The position numbers and the translations under genes were made by a program. DNA of 64,000 nucleotides from contig NZ_RIAX01000002.1 in the NCBI RefSeq assembly GCF_003719725.1, forward strand, positions 186,001 to 250,000, written 5' to 3'. Within the stretch, counting starts at the first letter, position 1. Each line of letters begins with the position of its first letter. A model generated the notes under the pieces. The model saw only the letters and a list, made by a program, of their open reading frames with translations, had not been told where the DNA came from and did no database searches. Below, piece after piece: positions 46,057 through 58,117 of this stretch. The DNA comes from Planococcus salinus (GTDB lineage Bacteria > Bacillota > Bacilli > Bacillales_A > Planococcaceae).

Positions 46057-46975
46057 CTTGGGCCATCCATTCCGCAAAAGTGTGGAAATGCTTGTATTTG
46101 TTTTTTTCATGGAGCAATTCATGCCTGCCATCTTCCGCCAAATACACCATCACATTGGTCATGCCCGCCTTCTGATATTGACGGGCAGAACTGAACACTC
46201 CTTTGCCATTGTTTCCTACAGGATCCCGTGCTCCGCTGATCAAAAGAACAGGCAAATCTTTGCGTATTTTATCAATTTCCTCCTTTTTGTGGATCACTTC
46301 AAGCCCTTCCAATAAATCCACATAAAACTGAGTAGTCGAAGCAAAACCGCTCATCGGATCTTTTTCATATTTTTCAACTTCTTTTTTGTCGCTTGTGAGC
46401 CAGGCGAATTTAGACCCTTCGTCTTTGAATTCCCGGATAAAACCGCCAACTGTCAAAGCTCCCAGCAAAGGGCTTTGTACATCTTTTCCTTTCACTTTCG
46501 AAAGCATGGAAGCCAGTGCCAGACCGGCCTTCCCTTCAACACCTGGAGCGCCTCTGGTGCCGGATAACAGGACTCGGCACAGCTCTCTACGGGAACTGTT
46601 CAATTGGATATAGCGACGCGCGATAAATGACCCCATGCTATGGCCCAACAATACCATCGGGAGGTTACCGACACGGCTTCTTATATTGGTTATAACGTGT
46701 TCGGCATCTTCCACTACCTGCTCAAAGCCGTTTTGTTCAGAAAAAAATCCTTTTACGCCGTTTCTTTCAGCCGTTCTTCCATGGCCACGGTGATCATGGC
46801 CGGATACTACAAATCCCTGTTTGGCCAAGAAACGTGCAAATTCCTCATAACGACCGATGTGTTCAGCCATGCCATGCAGTATATGAACATGTTTTTGGGG
46901 GTTCCGGGGTTCATACACTTCGTAATATATTTCATGATCATCTGAAGTTCGGATAAAATCCCTGGTGACCTTCAA
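46049..46975 (-). CDS. Alpha/beta hydrolase (lysophospholipase or monoacylglycerol lipase type)
   Basis: Serine hydrolase of 308 residues of the monoglyceride lipase class. [10 protein letters not shown] (oxyanion region, about 35) and nucleophile GHSMGSF (about 112) are followed by SGARDPVG and a histidine in [13 protein letters not shown] at 46975 has AGGAGG 7 nt upstream. Being next to glpK, which uses glycerol, it could release glycerol from glycerides; this link is inferred. Confidence 0.85.
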   Translation of the reverse strand: MKVTRDFIRTSDDHEIYYEVYEPRNPQKHVHILHGMAEHIGRYEEFARFLAKQGFVVSGHDHRGHGRTAERNGVKGFFSEQNGFEQVVEDAEHVITNIRSRVGNLPMVLLGHSMGSFIARRYIQLNSSRRELCRVLLSGTRGAPGVEGKAGLALASMLSKVKGKDVQSPLLGALTVGGFIREFKDEGSKFAWLTSDKKEVEKYEKDPMSGFASTTQFYVDLLEGLEVIHKKEEIDKIRKDLPVLLISGARDPVGNNGKGVFSSARQYQKAGMTNVMVYLAEDGRHELLHEKNKYKHFHTFAEWMAQDD

Positions 46976-47004
46976 TCGAAAACCTCCTATCCATATGTGC
47001 AAGA

Positions 47005-48507
<1,503 letters not shown>

Positions 48508-48514
48508 TCAACTG

Positions 48515-50356
48515 TTACATAACCCGCTTGAACATTTTTTCAACATCGTAAGTTGTGAAATGAATGATCACTGGACGGCCATGAGGACAAGTAAACGGCT
48601 GCTCTGCTTTTTTCAAATCTGCCAGCAGTCGTTCCATCTCATGCTTTTGCAAATAATGATTGGCTTTGATCGAACGTTTGCAGCTCATCATGATTGCCGC
48701 TTCCTCACGCAGTTTTTTGACATCCGCTTTTTTGTCGTTCAGTACCTGCTCAATCAGATCTTCCACGATTTCCTGTTCAAACCCTTTCGGAAACCAGGTC
48801 GGGTGTTCCCTGACAATAAACGATGCATCGCCGAACTCTTCCAGGAACACACCACTGTCTGCCAGTACAGACAATGATTCTTTCAGGCGCAAGGCTTCAT
48901 CCCGGCTGTAATGGAACGTCAATGGCAAAAGCAGCGACTGGCGTTCCCCTGGATCGGCTTCTCCCACCTTTTCCCTGAAATACTCATATTTAATCCGCTC
49001 TTGTGCGGCGTGCTGATCGATCAGATAAAACCCGTCATGGCTTTGCGCCACGATATAAGTGCCGTGAATTTGTCCCACCACTTCAAGTTCAGGAAATTGC
49101 TCACTGGGCTCTTCTTCCGGAATCCCGACATTTTCTGGTTCCATGGCCTGCTCTTCCGTCCATCGCTTTCTTCTGCCCACATCCGGTTCCGGCGTCTCGG
49201 GCTCTGGACGCCGTGAAGGTTCGTTGAGATCAAGCGGTTCGTTGGTCGTCTTCCGAAATGGCTCCGCCACAGGTTCGGCTTGCTCCTGGACCATGGTTGA
49301 AGTTTTCCATAAATCCAATTGCCGCGTCGGCGCCTGCTTTTTCGGTTTCGGCTTTTCAATTACCGGAGCGCGGACCGCTGATCTGATGGCTCGACGGATT
49401 GTGTCGTGAATCAGTTCCATCAATTCCTTTTCCTTACTCAAACGGATCTGCTGCTTGGCAGGATGAACGTTGACATCTGTCAGGTAAGGATCTCCTTCGA
49501 TGTTCAATACGACAATCGGCTGCCGTTCCAACGGCAGAAAAGTGTGATAAGCTTTGTGCACCGTATTGGCGATAGCGTAATGTTTGACCCAGCGTCCATT
49601 GACGAACAGCGAGATATAGTTTTTATTGGCTCGCGTGATTTCCGGCAATGAAGCAAACCCTGTCACTCTGTAGTCATGTGACTGACCGTCAAATGGAACC
49701 ATCTTTTTGGCGATGGAAACGCCGTAAATGTCCGCCAATACACGCTGGATTTCCCCGCTTCCCGACGTGTGCAGGATCGTTTTGCCTTCATGGGACAATT
49801 TGAATGAAATCTGTGGGTAACTCAGCGCAAACCGATTCATCAAATCGATGCTGTGGCCAAGTTCCGTCTGCAGGGTCTTCATATACTTCAAGCGAGCCGG
49901 TGTATTGAAGAACAGTTGGTCGATGGTGATATCCGTCCCTTTCCGCAAAGAACCGGCCCGGTGTTCCACCAATCGGCCACCTTCCATTTGAACGAATGTA
50001 CCGGTTTCACCATCAGAAGTTTGTAATGTCACTTTTGAAACGGAAGCGATACTGGCAAGCGCTTCTCCCCTGAAACCGAGTGTCCGTATACGGAACAGGT
50101 CATGCTCATTGGCAATTTTACTGGTGGCATGCCGTGAGAAGGAAAGCAGCGCGTCATCGGCATCCATGCCGTTTCCATTGTCGACCACTTGGATAGTAGT
50201 TAAACCCGCTTCTTTCAGTAACACTTCCACCATTGTGCTGCCGGCATCGACAGCATTTTCAACGAGTTCTTTGACGACGGATGTCGGCCGTTCGACCACT
50301 TCACCCGCCGCAATCTTATTGGATAAAGGTTCATCCATCAAATGGATTTTACCCAT
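48515..50356 (-). CDS. mutL: DNA mismatch repair protein MutL
   Basis: ATPase and endonuclease of mismatch repair, 613 residues. GHKL ATPase N-terminus with ELVENAVDAG, DNGNGM and FRGEALASI (about 36-105). A variable Pro/Glu-rich linker (about 340-420). C-terminal endonuclease with DQHAAQERIKYE (about 445) and CPHGRPV. It starts 4 nt after mutS. Confidence 0.96.
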   Translation of the reverse strand: MGKIHLMDEPLSNKIAAGEVVERPTSVVKELVENAVDAGSTMVEVLLKEAGLTTIQVVDNGNGMDADDALLSFSRHATSKIANEHDLFRIRTLGFRGEALASIASVSKVTLQTSDGETGTFVQMEGGRLVEHRAGSLRKGTDITIDQLFFNTPARLKYMKTLQTELGHSIDLMNRFALSYPQISFKLSHEGKTILHTSGSGEIQRVLADIYGVSIAKKMVPFDGQSHDYRVTGFASLPEITRANKNYISLFVNGRWVKHYAIANTVHKAYHTFLPLERQPIVVLNIEGDPYLTDVNVHPAKQQIRLSKEKELMELIHDTIRRAIRSAVRAPVIEKPKPKKQAPTRQLDLWKTSTMVQEQAEPVAEPFRKTTNEPLDLNEPSRRPEPETPEPDVGRRKRWTEEQAMEPENVGIPEEEPSEQFPELEVVGQIHGTYIVAQSHDGFYLIDQHAAQERIKYEYFREKVGEADPGERQSLLLPLTFHYSRDEALRLKESLSVLADSGVFLEEFGDASFIVREHPTWFPKGFEQEIVEDLIEQVLNDKKADVKKLREEAAIMMSCKRSIKANHYLQKHEMERLLADLKKAEQPFTCPHGRPVIIHFTTYDVEKMFKRVM

Positions 50357-50360
50357 CGTC

Positions 50361-52886
50361 TCACTCCCTGTCGGTTAACTTGTTTTGTAAATCGTTTATC
50401 ATCTGAAGCGCCTGGAGCGGTGTCATTTCGGACACCCGAGCCTCCGATATGGCCTGCAGCACTTCATCCTGGCCGGAGTCCCGGCTGTCAAAAAACGACA
50501 GTTGTTCCACTTGATTCGACGGTTGCTTCTTATTCTTTTCAAACGTTTTCAATAATTCTCTTGCACGGCTTAAAATCGGCTGAGGCAAATTTGCCAGTTC
50601 TGCCACATGGACGCCGTAACTTTTATCAGCAGGCCCTTTTTTCACTTTGTGAAGAAAAACCACTTTGCCGGATTGCTCCATCGCTGCCACATGGACATTG
50701 CTCAATTTATTCAACGATTGCTCAAGCGTTGTCAATTCATGGTAATGAGTCGAAAACAAAGTGTTGGCACCGATATGTTCATGGATGTATTCAATCATCG
50801 ACTGGGCAAGGGCCATCCCGTCGTATGTAGATGTTCCCCGCCCAATTTCATCAAACAGCAGCAGACTCCGCTCTGTCGCATGTGTAATGGCGTATTGTGA
50901 CTCGAGCATTTCTACCATAAATGTACTTTGGCCGGATACCAGGTCATCCGCCGCTCCGATGCGCGTGAAAATCTGATCAACAATCGGCAAATTCGCCGAT
51001 TCGGCAGGTACATAACTGCCGATCTGAGCCAGCACGATGGTCAATGCCACCTGCCTCATATAGGTGCTTTTTCCTGACATGTTCGGTCCGGTGATCAGCA
51101 GCATATTGTGTTCATCCGTCAGCACACAGTCGTTCGGAACGTAATGTTGTTTGTTGAGCATTTTTTCAACCACAGGATGGCGGCCCTCAATAATGGCGAT
51201 TTCCGTCGAATCGTTAAAATCCGGTTTGACGAACCGGTACTTCTCCGCCACGTTTGAAAAGCTCATCAGCACATCCAATTCACTCAACGTAGAAGCGAGC
51301 TTTTGAATGCGGTTGATGTATTGTTTGACTTGTTCCCTTATTTCCACAAATAATTCATACTCAAGCGTCAGGCTTTGTTCTTCCGCCGTCAGAATCAGTG
51401 CTTCTTTTTCTTTCAGTTCCGGCGTGATATAGCGCTCAGCATTAGCCAGCGTCTGTTTCCGCTCATAACGATCCAGGTCGGCCAAATGCATATTCGCTTT
51501 CGATACTTCGATGTAATAGCCGAAAATGCGGTTATAGCCAATCTTCAAAGACTTGATGCCTGTTTTTTGCCGCTCCTGCTGTTCGAGCTGGGCAATCCAG
51601 TCTTTGCCGTTCCGTGAGGCATACCGGTATTCATCGAGCTGTTCATGATAGCCATCACGGATGACGCCGCCTTCTTTTGAAGACAATGGCGGATTATCAC
51701 TGATTGCTTCCAGCAAGCTGCAGACTTCTCCACAGCGGTCAAGTTTGCTGCTGAATGTTTCCAGGGTACCGTTTCCGGCACTGCTGAGCCCTTCAATAAT
51801 GGAAGGCACTTTTTCCAACGAACTGCGCAACTGTGCCAAATCGCGGCCACTGGCGCTGCCGAACGCAATCCGTCCGGACAACCGCTCCAAGTCGTAGACC
51901 TCTTTCAGCAGATCCTGAAGATCCGCGCGGACGAAATACTGGTCAATCAACGCTTCCACCATGTGCTGCCGTTTCTCAATCATCCATTTATTGGCCAGCG
52001 GCTGATGCAGCCATTGTTTGAGCTTGCGGCTTCCCATTGCCGTCACCGTTTCATCCAACAGCCACAAAAGCGTGCCTTTCGTTTCGCCGCCACGGATTGA
52101 CTCAAGCAGCTCAAGATTTCGCTTGGAATGGAAATCGATGGTCAGCAATTGCCCGTTTTCATTATAGGAAAAAGCCTGTATATGGTGAAGCGACTGCTTT
52201 TGCGTCCTTGCGATGTAAGCCAGCAGACGCTGCCCGCTCATCTTCAATTCTTCTGGACATTCAGCCAGAAGTGTTTCGTTTTCATCAAAAGCAAAGTCCA
52301 TCGGCTCAATCGACAATACCAGGTCCTGCGCCGTTTCGTTCAGCAATAAATACAACTGCTCAGAAACGACAAGTTCTTTGATATTGAGCGACTGCAACTC
52401 CTGCAGCAGCGATTTCTCCGCTCCTGCTATGTAAGTGGAAGACGCTTCTCCGGTACTGATGTCCACATAGGATAAGGCAAAGCCATCGTCCAGCTGTTCG
52501 GCAGCAGCGAGAAAATGATTGGATTTGGAGTCGATGCTTTTTCCTTCCGTATGGGTTCCCGGAGTGATCAGGCGGACAACTTCCCTTTTCACGACCCCTT
52601 TGGTCATTTTCGGGTCTTCGACCTGCTCACAGATGGCCACTTTGTTGCCTTTCATGATGAGCTGATCAATGTAATTTTGCGCTGCGTGATGCGGCACACC
52701 GCACATTGGAATCCGCTCATCGCCGTTTCCGCCGCGGCTGGTCAACGTAATCTCCAGCAACTGCGATGCTTTTAACGCATCTTCATAGAACATTTCATAA
52801 AAATCTCCAAGACGGAAAAATAGAAACGCATCCTGGTAATCGGATTTCACTTGTAAATATTGTTGAATCATTGGTGTAGGAGCCAT
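50361..52886 (-). CDS. mutS: DNA mismatch repair protein MutS
   Basis: Mismatch recognition ATPase, 841 residues. Mismatch-binding domain I with LGDFYEMFYEDA (Phe and Glu wedge, about 26-37). ATPase domain with Walker A GPNMSGKST near 600 and the DEIGRGTSTYDG Walker B region. The C-terminal tail carries a likely clamp-binding QLSFF. Upstream of mutL with which it is co-transcribed. Confidence 0.96.
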   Translation of the reverse strand: MAPTPMIQQYLQVKSDYQDAFLFFRLGDFYEMFYEDALKASQLLEITLTSRGGNGDERIPMCGVPHHAAQNYIDQLIMKGNKVAICEQVEDPKMTKGVVKREVVRLITPGTHTEGKSIDSKSNHFLAAAEQLDDGFALSYVDISTGEASSTYIAGAEKSLLQELQSLNIKELVVSEQLYLLLNETAQDLVLSIEPMDFAFDENETLLAECPEELKMSGQRLLAYIARTQKQSLHHIQAFSYNENGQLLTIDFHSKRNLELLESIRGGETKGTLLWLLDETVTAMGSRKLKQWLHQPLANKWMIEKRQHMVEALIDQYFVRADLQDLLKEVYDLERLSGRIAFGSASGRDLAQLRSSLEKVPSIIEGLSSAGNGTLETFSSKLDRCGEVCSLLEAISDNPPLSSKEGGVIRDGYHEQLDEYRYASRNGKDWIAQLEQQERQKTGIKSLKIGYNRIFGYYIEVSKANMHLADLDRYERKQTLANAERYITPELKEKEALILTAEEQSLTLEYELFVEIREQVKQYINRIQKLASTLSELDVLMSFSNVAEKYRFVKPDFNDSTEIAIIEGRHPVVEKMLNKQHYVPNDCVLTDEHNMLLITGPNMSGKSTYMRQVALTIVLAQIGSYVPAESANLPIVDQIFTRIGAADDLVSGQSTFMVEMLESQYAITHATERSLLLFDEIGRGTSTYDGMALAQSMIEYIHEHIGANTLFSTHYHELTTLEQSLNKLSNVHVAAMEQSGKVVFLHKVKKGPADKSYGVHVAELANLPQPILSRARELLKTFEKNKKQPSNQVEQLSFFDSRDSGQDEVLQAISEARVSEMTPLQALQMINDLQNKLTDRE

Positions 52887-52951
52887 TTTTTAACCTCTTT
52901 CAGATCATTACTTTATTTCTCCATTATAACAAACATCCGGGGGGAAAAGAA

Positions 52952-52984
52952 AAAACTGAAAGAGCACAGGCTCTTCCAGTTTTA
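52952..52984 (-). terminator. ricA terminator
   Basis: AAAACTGGAAGAGC pairs with GCTCTTTCAGTTTT (one mismatch), followed by TTC. It begins at the ricA stop codon and separates it from mutS. Confidence 0.8.
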
Positions 52985-53410
52985 CTTAATCTTGCCGTAA
53001 TTGGTGCTGCGGACTTTCGATCCTGTTTCGCCGCGCAGCAAATCGCCGCCAGTCGTCTCGATGATCTGGTTTGTCACTTGGTTGGCGATCGTTGTGGAAA
53101 CCATTTGAAGCAGGGCATTGACATCTGCCTGAGATTGCTTGAATTCCTGGACAATCGGCACATTGTCGATTTCTTCTTCGATTTTCTGGATTTTCTTTTC
53201 AATCAGTTCCAGTGCACGTTCTTTGCCGTAATGCTGGAAGTTGACTGCTTGTTTTTGAAGGCTTTTCAAGCTTGCAATTTTTTCGCGGATTTGTTGATTT
53301 TCATTGATTTGAGCTTCGGCCCGCTTAAAGAAATCCACTTCTTCTGTTTCCGCGATCATGTTCGCCACTTCACGGGATTTCGCGATGATTTCATCTTTTG
53401 TATACGTCAT
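52982..53410 (-). CDS. ricA: RicA (YmcA), RNase Y-associated regulator
   Basis: 142-residue helical protein of the YlbF/YmcA family. In Bacillus it forms the RicA-RicF-RicT complex, which directs RNase Y and affects development. It starts 3 nt after miaB and lies near rny, supporting the functional link. In B. subtilis cotE follows ymcA; here it is missing. Confidence 0.93.
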   Translation of the reverse strand: MTYTKDEIIAKSREVANMIAETEEVDFFKRAEAQINENQQIREKIASLKSLQKQAVNFQHYGKERALELIEKKIQKIEEEIDNVPIVQEFKQSQADVNALLQMVSTTIANQVTNQIIETTGGDLLRGETGSKVRSTNYGKIK

Positions 53411-53413
53411 TTG

Positions 53414-54958
53414 TTAGACACCCACTTCTTGGCCTGATACGACTTCGAGCAATTCGCCGTTCAATGACCATGTTTTAGTTGTTGTGATTTTCACTTTCGC
53501 CAATTTGCCGATAATCGATTTCGGACCGACAAAGTTGACGAGTTTGTTTTTCGCCGTATAACCGGACAGCACATCCGGATTTTTCTTACTTTCCCCTTCG
53601 ACCAGGACTTCCACGATTTTGCCGTCGTAGGCTTTCATCGCTTCTGCTGCGTACTCATTGACGAGGGCGTTCAAACGCTGAAGGCGCTCTTTCTTCACTT
53701 CCATCGGAACATTGTCGACCATTTTGGCAGCCGGTGTTCCCTCGCGGGGTGAATAGATATACGTAAAGGCCATTTCAAAACCGATTTCTTTATACAATGA
53801 CAGAGTTTCCTCGAATTGTTCGTCCGTTTCATTCGGAAAACCGACAATAATATCCGTGGTCAGTGACACGTTCGGAATCGCTTCCCGGATTTTCCGGACC
53901 AATTCGATATAATGTTCACGTGAGTATTTGCGTGCCATGATCTTCAGCATGCTTGTCGACCCGGACTGGACAGGCAAATGGATGTGATCGACCAGATTGC
54001 CGCCTTTTGCGAGCACTTCGATCAAGTGATCATCAAAATCACGCGGATGGCTCGTGGTGAAACGGATTCTCGGCAAGTCGATGCTGCGCAGATCATCCAT
54101 CAAATCGCCAAGACGGTAAGTGATGTCGTCAAAGTCTTTGCCGTAGGCATTGACATTCTGTCCGAGCAACGTCACTTCCTTATAACCCTGTGCCGCCAAA
54201 TGGCGTACTTCCTGAATGATATCTTCCGGACGGCGCGAACGTTCTTTGCCGCGCGTATAGGGCACGATGCAATACGTGCAGAATTTATCGCAGCCGTACA
54301 TGATGTTGACCCATGCTTTGATCTGGCCTTTTCGCACCTTCGGCAGGTTTTCGATGACATCGCCTTCTTTGGACCAGACATCGACGACCATTTCTTTCGA
54401 CATATAGGCTTCATTCAGTATTTCCGGCAACCGGTGAATGTTGTGTGTACCGAAAATCATATCCACCTGATCATAGGTCTTCAGAATCTTGTTGACGACG
54501 GATTCTTCCTGGGACATACAGCCGCAGACACCGATCAGCAGATCCGGCTTTTCCAACTTCAGCGGTTTCAAGTGCCCAAGTTCCCCGAACACTTTGTTCT
54601 CTGCATTTTCACGGATGGCGCATGTGTTCAGCAAAATTACATCAGCATCGTTTACAGAGTCGGTGATGTCGTATCCGAGTTCCATAAAAATACCGGCCAT
54701 CACTTCCGTATCATGTTCGTTCATCTGGCAACCGTATGTGCGTATGTAAAACTTACGCCCGGCTCCCAGATTCTCAAACCGCGGATCAATCTTGAAATTA
54801 TCAAAATACGAGACTTCTTCTTTGCCCCGTTTTTTCGCATCTTTTAAAGACGGTGGTGTATAGACACTTTGAAAGTACTGGCTGTAATCCTTTTCGGGCT
54901 TTTTTTCCGATGGAGAGGCCTTTACTTGGCTTGACTGTAATCGCTGTTCTTCATTCAC
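53414..54958 (-). CDS. miaB: tRNA 2-methylthio-N6-dimethylallyladenosine synthase MiaB
   Basis: Radical SAM methylthiotransferase that modifies the product of MiaA at A37. 514 residues. N-terminal MTTase domain with Cys77 and Cys113 and a third in GVCGCM. Radical SAM motif CDKFCTYC near 221. A C-terminal TRAM domain closes the protein. The GTG at 54958 has AAAGGAG 8 nt upstream; an upstream TTG coincides with that site. Confidence 0.95.
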   Translation of the reverse strand: MNEEQRLQSSQVKASPSEKKPEKDYSQYFQSVYTPPSLKDAKKRGKEEVSYFDNFKIDPRFENLGAGRKFYIRTYGCQMNEHDTEVMAGIFMELGYDITDSVNDADVILLNTCAIRENAENKVFGELGHLKPLKLEKPDLLIGVCGCMSQEESVVNKILKTYDQVDMIFGTHNIHRLPEILNEAYMSKEMVVDVWSKEGDVIENLPKVRKGQIKAWVNIMYGCDKFCTYCIVPYTRGKERSRRPEDIIQEVRHLAAQGYKEVTLLGQNVNAYGKDFDDITYRLGDLMDDLRSIDLPRIRFTTSHPRDFDDHLIEVLAKGGNLVDHIHLPVQSGSTSMLKIMARKYSREHYIELVRKIREAIPNVSLTTDIIVGFPNETDEQFEETLSLYKEIGFEMAFTYIYSPREGTPAAKMVDNVPMEVKKERLQRLNALVNEYAAEAMKAYDGKIVEVLVEGESKKNPDVLSGYTAKNKLVNFVGPKSIIGKLAKVKITTTKTWSLNGELLEVVSGQEVGV

Positions 54959-55053
54959 GAAAAAAACTCCTTTCAATCAATACCTTATTATACTGAATAA
55001 TCGCTTCCCACTACAAGGAGAGTGTGCTAATTGTCGATGAATCGACACCTTCA

Positions 55054-55851
55054 TCAGTTCTGGAAAGGATAATCTTCGTTGATATAGATACGTTCATACG
55101 AAGTGGCTTTTCCGGTTTGGTCATCCACTTCAGTGAAAAAACCGCTGACGACAGAACGCCCCCGCTTCGGTACTTCAAAACGCGTCGGCATATTGGTTTT
55201 AAAACGGTACAGCACCGATTCTTTTGCCATCCCCAGAATCTCATCGTATGGACCGGTCATACCGACATCCGAGATATAGGCAGTTCCGTTCGGCAATATC
55301 CGCGCATCCGCTGTCTGCACATGCGTATGTGTTCCGACGACAGCCGATGCCCGTCCATCCAGATGCCAGCCCATGGCGATTTTTTCACTGGTCGCTTCTG
55401 CATGAAAGTCGACAAATACCAACGGTGAAATCGCTTTGGCTTCTTCCAGTAACTCATCCGCCTTTTGGAACGGATCCTCATGGGGCGGCAAAAAGACGCG
55501 GCCATGCAAATTGATCACCGACAACGTCTGTCCGTTCTTGGTAATGGTGGCCATACCGCGTCCTGGGGCTTCTTCGGAAAAGTTGGCAGGCCGTATCAGA
55601 TAATCGACTTCATCAATAAAATCAAATATCTCTTTTTGATCCCACGTATGATTGCCCATCGTAATCATGTCGACTCCCATGAACAGCAAGTCCTGATAAA
55701 TGGCTTTCGTGATTCCTCTTCCGGCTGCTGCATTTTCACCATTGGCAATCACCACATCCGGCGAATATTTTCGTTTCAGCCGTGGCAAATACGACTCCAA
55801 TGCTTCCCGGCCGATGGATCCAACGATATCTCCAATAAATAAAATCTTCAT
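55054..55851 (-). CDS. ymdB: Phosphodiesterase YmdB
   Basis: Metallophosphodiesterase of 265 residues affecting biofilm and motility choice in Bacillus, cleaving cyclic nucleotides in vitro. Metal ligands are in place: Asp8, Glu39, Asn40, Asn67 and the histidines in FHAEAT and GTHTHVQT. AAAAGGTGA precedes the ATG. It follows rny; in B. subtilis spoVS follows ymdB, but it is missing here. Confidence 0.95.
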   Translation of the reverse strand: MKILFIGDIVGSIGREALESYLPRLKRKYSPDVVIANGENAAAGRGITKAIYQDLLFMGVDMITMGNHTWDQKEIFDFIDEVDYLIRPANFSEEAPGRGMATITKNGQTLSVINLHGRVFLPPHEDPFQKADELLEEAKAISPLVFVDFHAEATSEKIAMGWHLDGRASAVVGTHTHVQTADARILPNGTAYISDVGMTGPYDEILGMAKESVLYRFKTNMPTRFEVPKRGRSVVSGFFTEVDDQTGKATSYERIYINEDYPFQN

Positions 55852-55867
55852 ATAATCACCTTTTTCC

Positions 55868-55912
55868 ATAAGAAAAAGGCTTCTTTGAATAGACATTCAT
55901 CGAAGCCTTCCT
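55868..55912 (-). terminator. rny terminator
   Basis: AAGGCTTC and GAAGCCTT arms with TGAAT/ATTCA inside, followed by TTTTC on the minus strand. Confidence 0.8.
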
Positions 55913-55916
55913 CTTA

Positions 55917-57476
55917 TTATTTTGCGTATTCAACTGCTCTCGTTTCTCTGATAACCGTCACTTTGATATGTCCAGGATAATCGAGCTCTTCTTCGATCCG
56001 TTTCCGGATATCTCGAGCGAGGCGATGAGCCGTCATATCATCAATCTGTTCCGGCCTTACCATAATGCGGATTTCACGTCCTGCTTGAATGGCGAATGAT
56101 TTCTCAACGCCTTCATATGATTCGGAAATCTCTTCGAGTTTTTCCAAACGGCGAATGTAGTTTTCCAGCGTCTCGCTTCTGGCACCAGGGCGTGCTGCCG
56201 ATAAAGCATCTGCAGCAGCGACAATAACAGAAATGATGGAAGTCGCTTCTGTATCCCCATGGTGGGAAGCAATACTGTTGATGACGACAGGATGTTCTTT
56301 GTATTTCGTTCCAAGCTCAACACCGATTTCGACGTGGCTTCCTTCCACTTCATGATCAATCGCTTTACCGATATCATGAAGAAGTCCAGCGCGTCTGGCG
56401 AGTGTGACATCTTCGCCCAGTTCTGCAGCCATCAGGCCGGAAAGGAATGCCACTTCCGTTGAGTGCTTCAGAACGTTTTGTCCGTAACTTGTACGGTAGC
56501 GGAGTCTTCCCAAAATTTTGATCAAGTCAGGATGGAGGTTATGTACACCTACGTCAAATGTGGTTTGTTCCCCAATTTCACGAATTTGTTCATCGACTTC
56601 CCGTCTTGACTTCTCAACCATTTCTTCGATCCGCGCCGGATGGATACGGCCGTCAGATACCAGTTTCTCCAAAGCCAATCTGGCTGTTTCACGACGGATC
56701 GGATCAAAACCTGACAGAATTACCGCTTCCGGTGTATCATCGATGATCAAATCGATACCGGTCAGCGTTTCAAGTGTCCGGATATTGCGTCCTTCCCGTC
56801 CGATAATTCGCCCTTTCATCTCGTCATTTGGCAAATTGACCACAGAAACAGTGGTTTCTGCTACATGGTCAGCTGCAAATCGCTGCATCGCCAAGGATAA
56901 GATGTTTTTCGCTTTTTTGTCGGATTCTTCTTTTGCCCGCGCTTCCGTATCTTTGATCATTGCAGCAATATCGGTTGAAAGTTCGCTTTCAACTTGCTGC
57001 AAAATAATCGTCTTCGCTTCTTCGCGGGTCAAAGAGGAAATACGTTCCATTTCGGACTGCTGTTTTGCGACTAACTCTTCAGCTTTGCGTTCCATCTGTT
57101 CAATATGCTGTTGTTTTTCGGCGAGCGCTTCATCTTTACGCTCCAAACTCGCCTCTCTTTTGTTTAATGCATCATCCTTGCGATCCAAATTTTCTTCTCT
57201 CTGCAACAACCGATTCTCTTGTTTTTGAAGTTCTCCTCGGCGTTCCCGAATTTCAGATTCTGTTTCAGTACGCAATTTATGATTTTCGTCTTTCGCTTCC
57301 AATAAGGCTTCTTTTTTCAGTGCTTCGGCTTCCCTCTTCGCATCTTCTATAATCTGCTCTGCAGAACCTTTGGCACCCGCCATTTTGGAATCGTTTACTC
57401 TTTTTAATGCATAATACCCAACAAACACACCAACGATGACACCAAGCAAAGCGAAGATGAACTCGGTAATACCCAT
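55917..57476 (-). CDS. rny: Ribonuclease Y
   Basis: Membrane-bound endoribonuclease that starts mRNA decay, 519 residues. One transmembrane helix (about 4-24), a long charged coiled coil (about 30-200), a KH domain with [12 protein letters not shown] (about 213-224) and an HD domain with [10 protein letters not shown] near 365. The ATG at 57476 has GAGGAGGTG upstream and its own sigma-A promoter. Confidence 0.96.
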   Translation of the reverse strand: MGITEFIFALLGVIVGVFVGYYALKRVNDSKMAGAKGSAEQIIEDAKREAEALKKEALLEAKDENHKLRTETESEIRERRGELQKQENRLLQREENLDRKDDALNKREASLERKDEALAEKQQHIEQMERKAEELVAKQQSEMERISSLTREEAKTIILQQVESELSTDIAAMIKDTEARAKEESDKKAKNILSLAMQRFAADHVAETTVSVVNLPNDEMKGRIIGREGRNIRTLETLTGIDLIIDDTPEAVILSGFDPIRRETARLALEKLVSDGRIHPARIEEMVEKSRREVDEQIREIGEQTTFDVGVHNLHPDLIKILGRLRYRTSYGQNVLKHSTEVAFLSGLMAAELGEDVTLARRAGLLHDIGKAIDHEVEGSHVEIGVELGTKYKEHPVVINSIASHHGDTEATSIISVIVAAADALSAARPGARSETLENYIRRLEKLEEISESYEGVEKSFAIQAGREIRIMVRPEQIDDMTAHRLARDIRKRIEEELDYPGHIKVTVIRETRAVEYAK

Positions 57477-57583
57477 TCGGACACCTCCTCTTGCTATTCG
57501 TAATTTCCCCATTTTCAAAAGTTGAATAATTAAAACAATTGCACACATCAAGCGTTTAAAAATTAGTAAATTATACAATTTCA

Positions 57584-57612
57584 ATTGTATAGATGGACTT
57601 AAATTGTGTCAA
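57584..57612 (-). promoter_or_regulatory. Sigma-A promoter of rny
   Basis: TTGACA (57612-57607), 17 nt, TACAAT (57589-57584) on the minus strand, giving a leader of about 100 nt. Confidence 0.75.
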
Positions 57613-57618
57613 CCCATT

Positions 57619-58011
57619 AAGAAAAGCGGAAGCGGCCGTGTAGCCCCGACAAGCGCTGGAAGCCTTGCAGGTGATGGCGTTATTGGCCATCGGCTGCAAG
57701 GCTGAAGCGACCTCGAGGGGCTGGCCGCTGGAGTCTGGACAGTAAGAAAAGCGCAAGCGGCCGTATAGGCTTGACGGGCATAAGACGAACCAGCGAAGTG
57801 GCGCTCTCTGTCACACAGCTGGGTTGGCTTATGACCCGAGAGCCTGGCCGCTGGAGTCTGGACATTTAAGAAAAGCGCAAGCGGCCGTATAGGCTTGACG
57901 GGCATAAGACGAACCAGCGAAGTGGCGCTTTCTGTCACACAGCTGGGTTGGCTTATGACCCGAGAGCCTGGCCGCTGGAGTCTGGACATTTAAGAAAAGC
58001 GCAAGCGGCCG
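57619..58011 (+). repeat. Tandem array of intergenic hairpin repeats
   Basis: Unit 1 (57619-57743) has a different centre. Units 2 and 3 (57744-57867, 57868-57991) are 124 bp each and differ at one base seen near GCGCT. A truncated fourth unit (57992-58011) follows. Each begins AAGAAAAGCG and ends CCGCTGGAGTCTGGAC. Each can fold into a long hairpin: GCGGCC/GGCCGC, AGGCT/AGCCT, CATAAG/CTTATG. It fills the gap between rny and recA, where apparent reading frames on both strands are artefacts. Confidence 0.85.
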
Positions 58012-58041
58012 TTGAACTATGACCGATGTAAGGCAGAGCAT

Positions 58042-58083
58042 CAAAAAGAAAGAGCCGATCAGCTTCTGCTTCACGGCTCTTTC
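58042..58083 (-). terminator. recA terminator
   Basis: GAAAGAGCCG and CGGCTCTTTC arms with a 16-nt loop, then TTTTTG on the minus strand. Confidence 0.8.
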
Positions 58084-58117
58084 AACTAGCCATCCGGCTT
58101 TTGGCCAGATTTCTCTT

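Noticed and set aside
53978..54847. 289-codon plus-strand frame opposite miaB
   Set aside because: Antisense shadow of a clearly conserved gene; no promoter or ribosome binding site.
57619..58011. Tandem repeats as a CRISPR array
   Set aside because: Units are 124 bp, directly joined with no variable spacers, and no cas genes are nearby.
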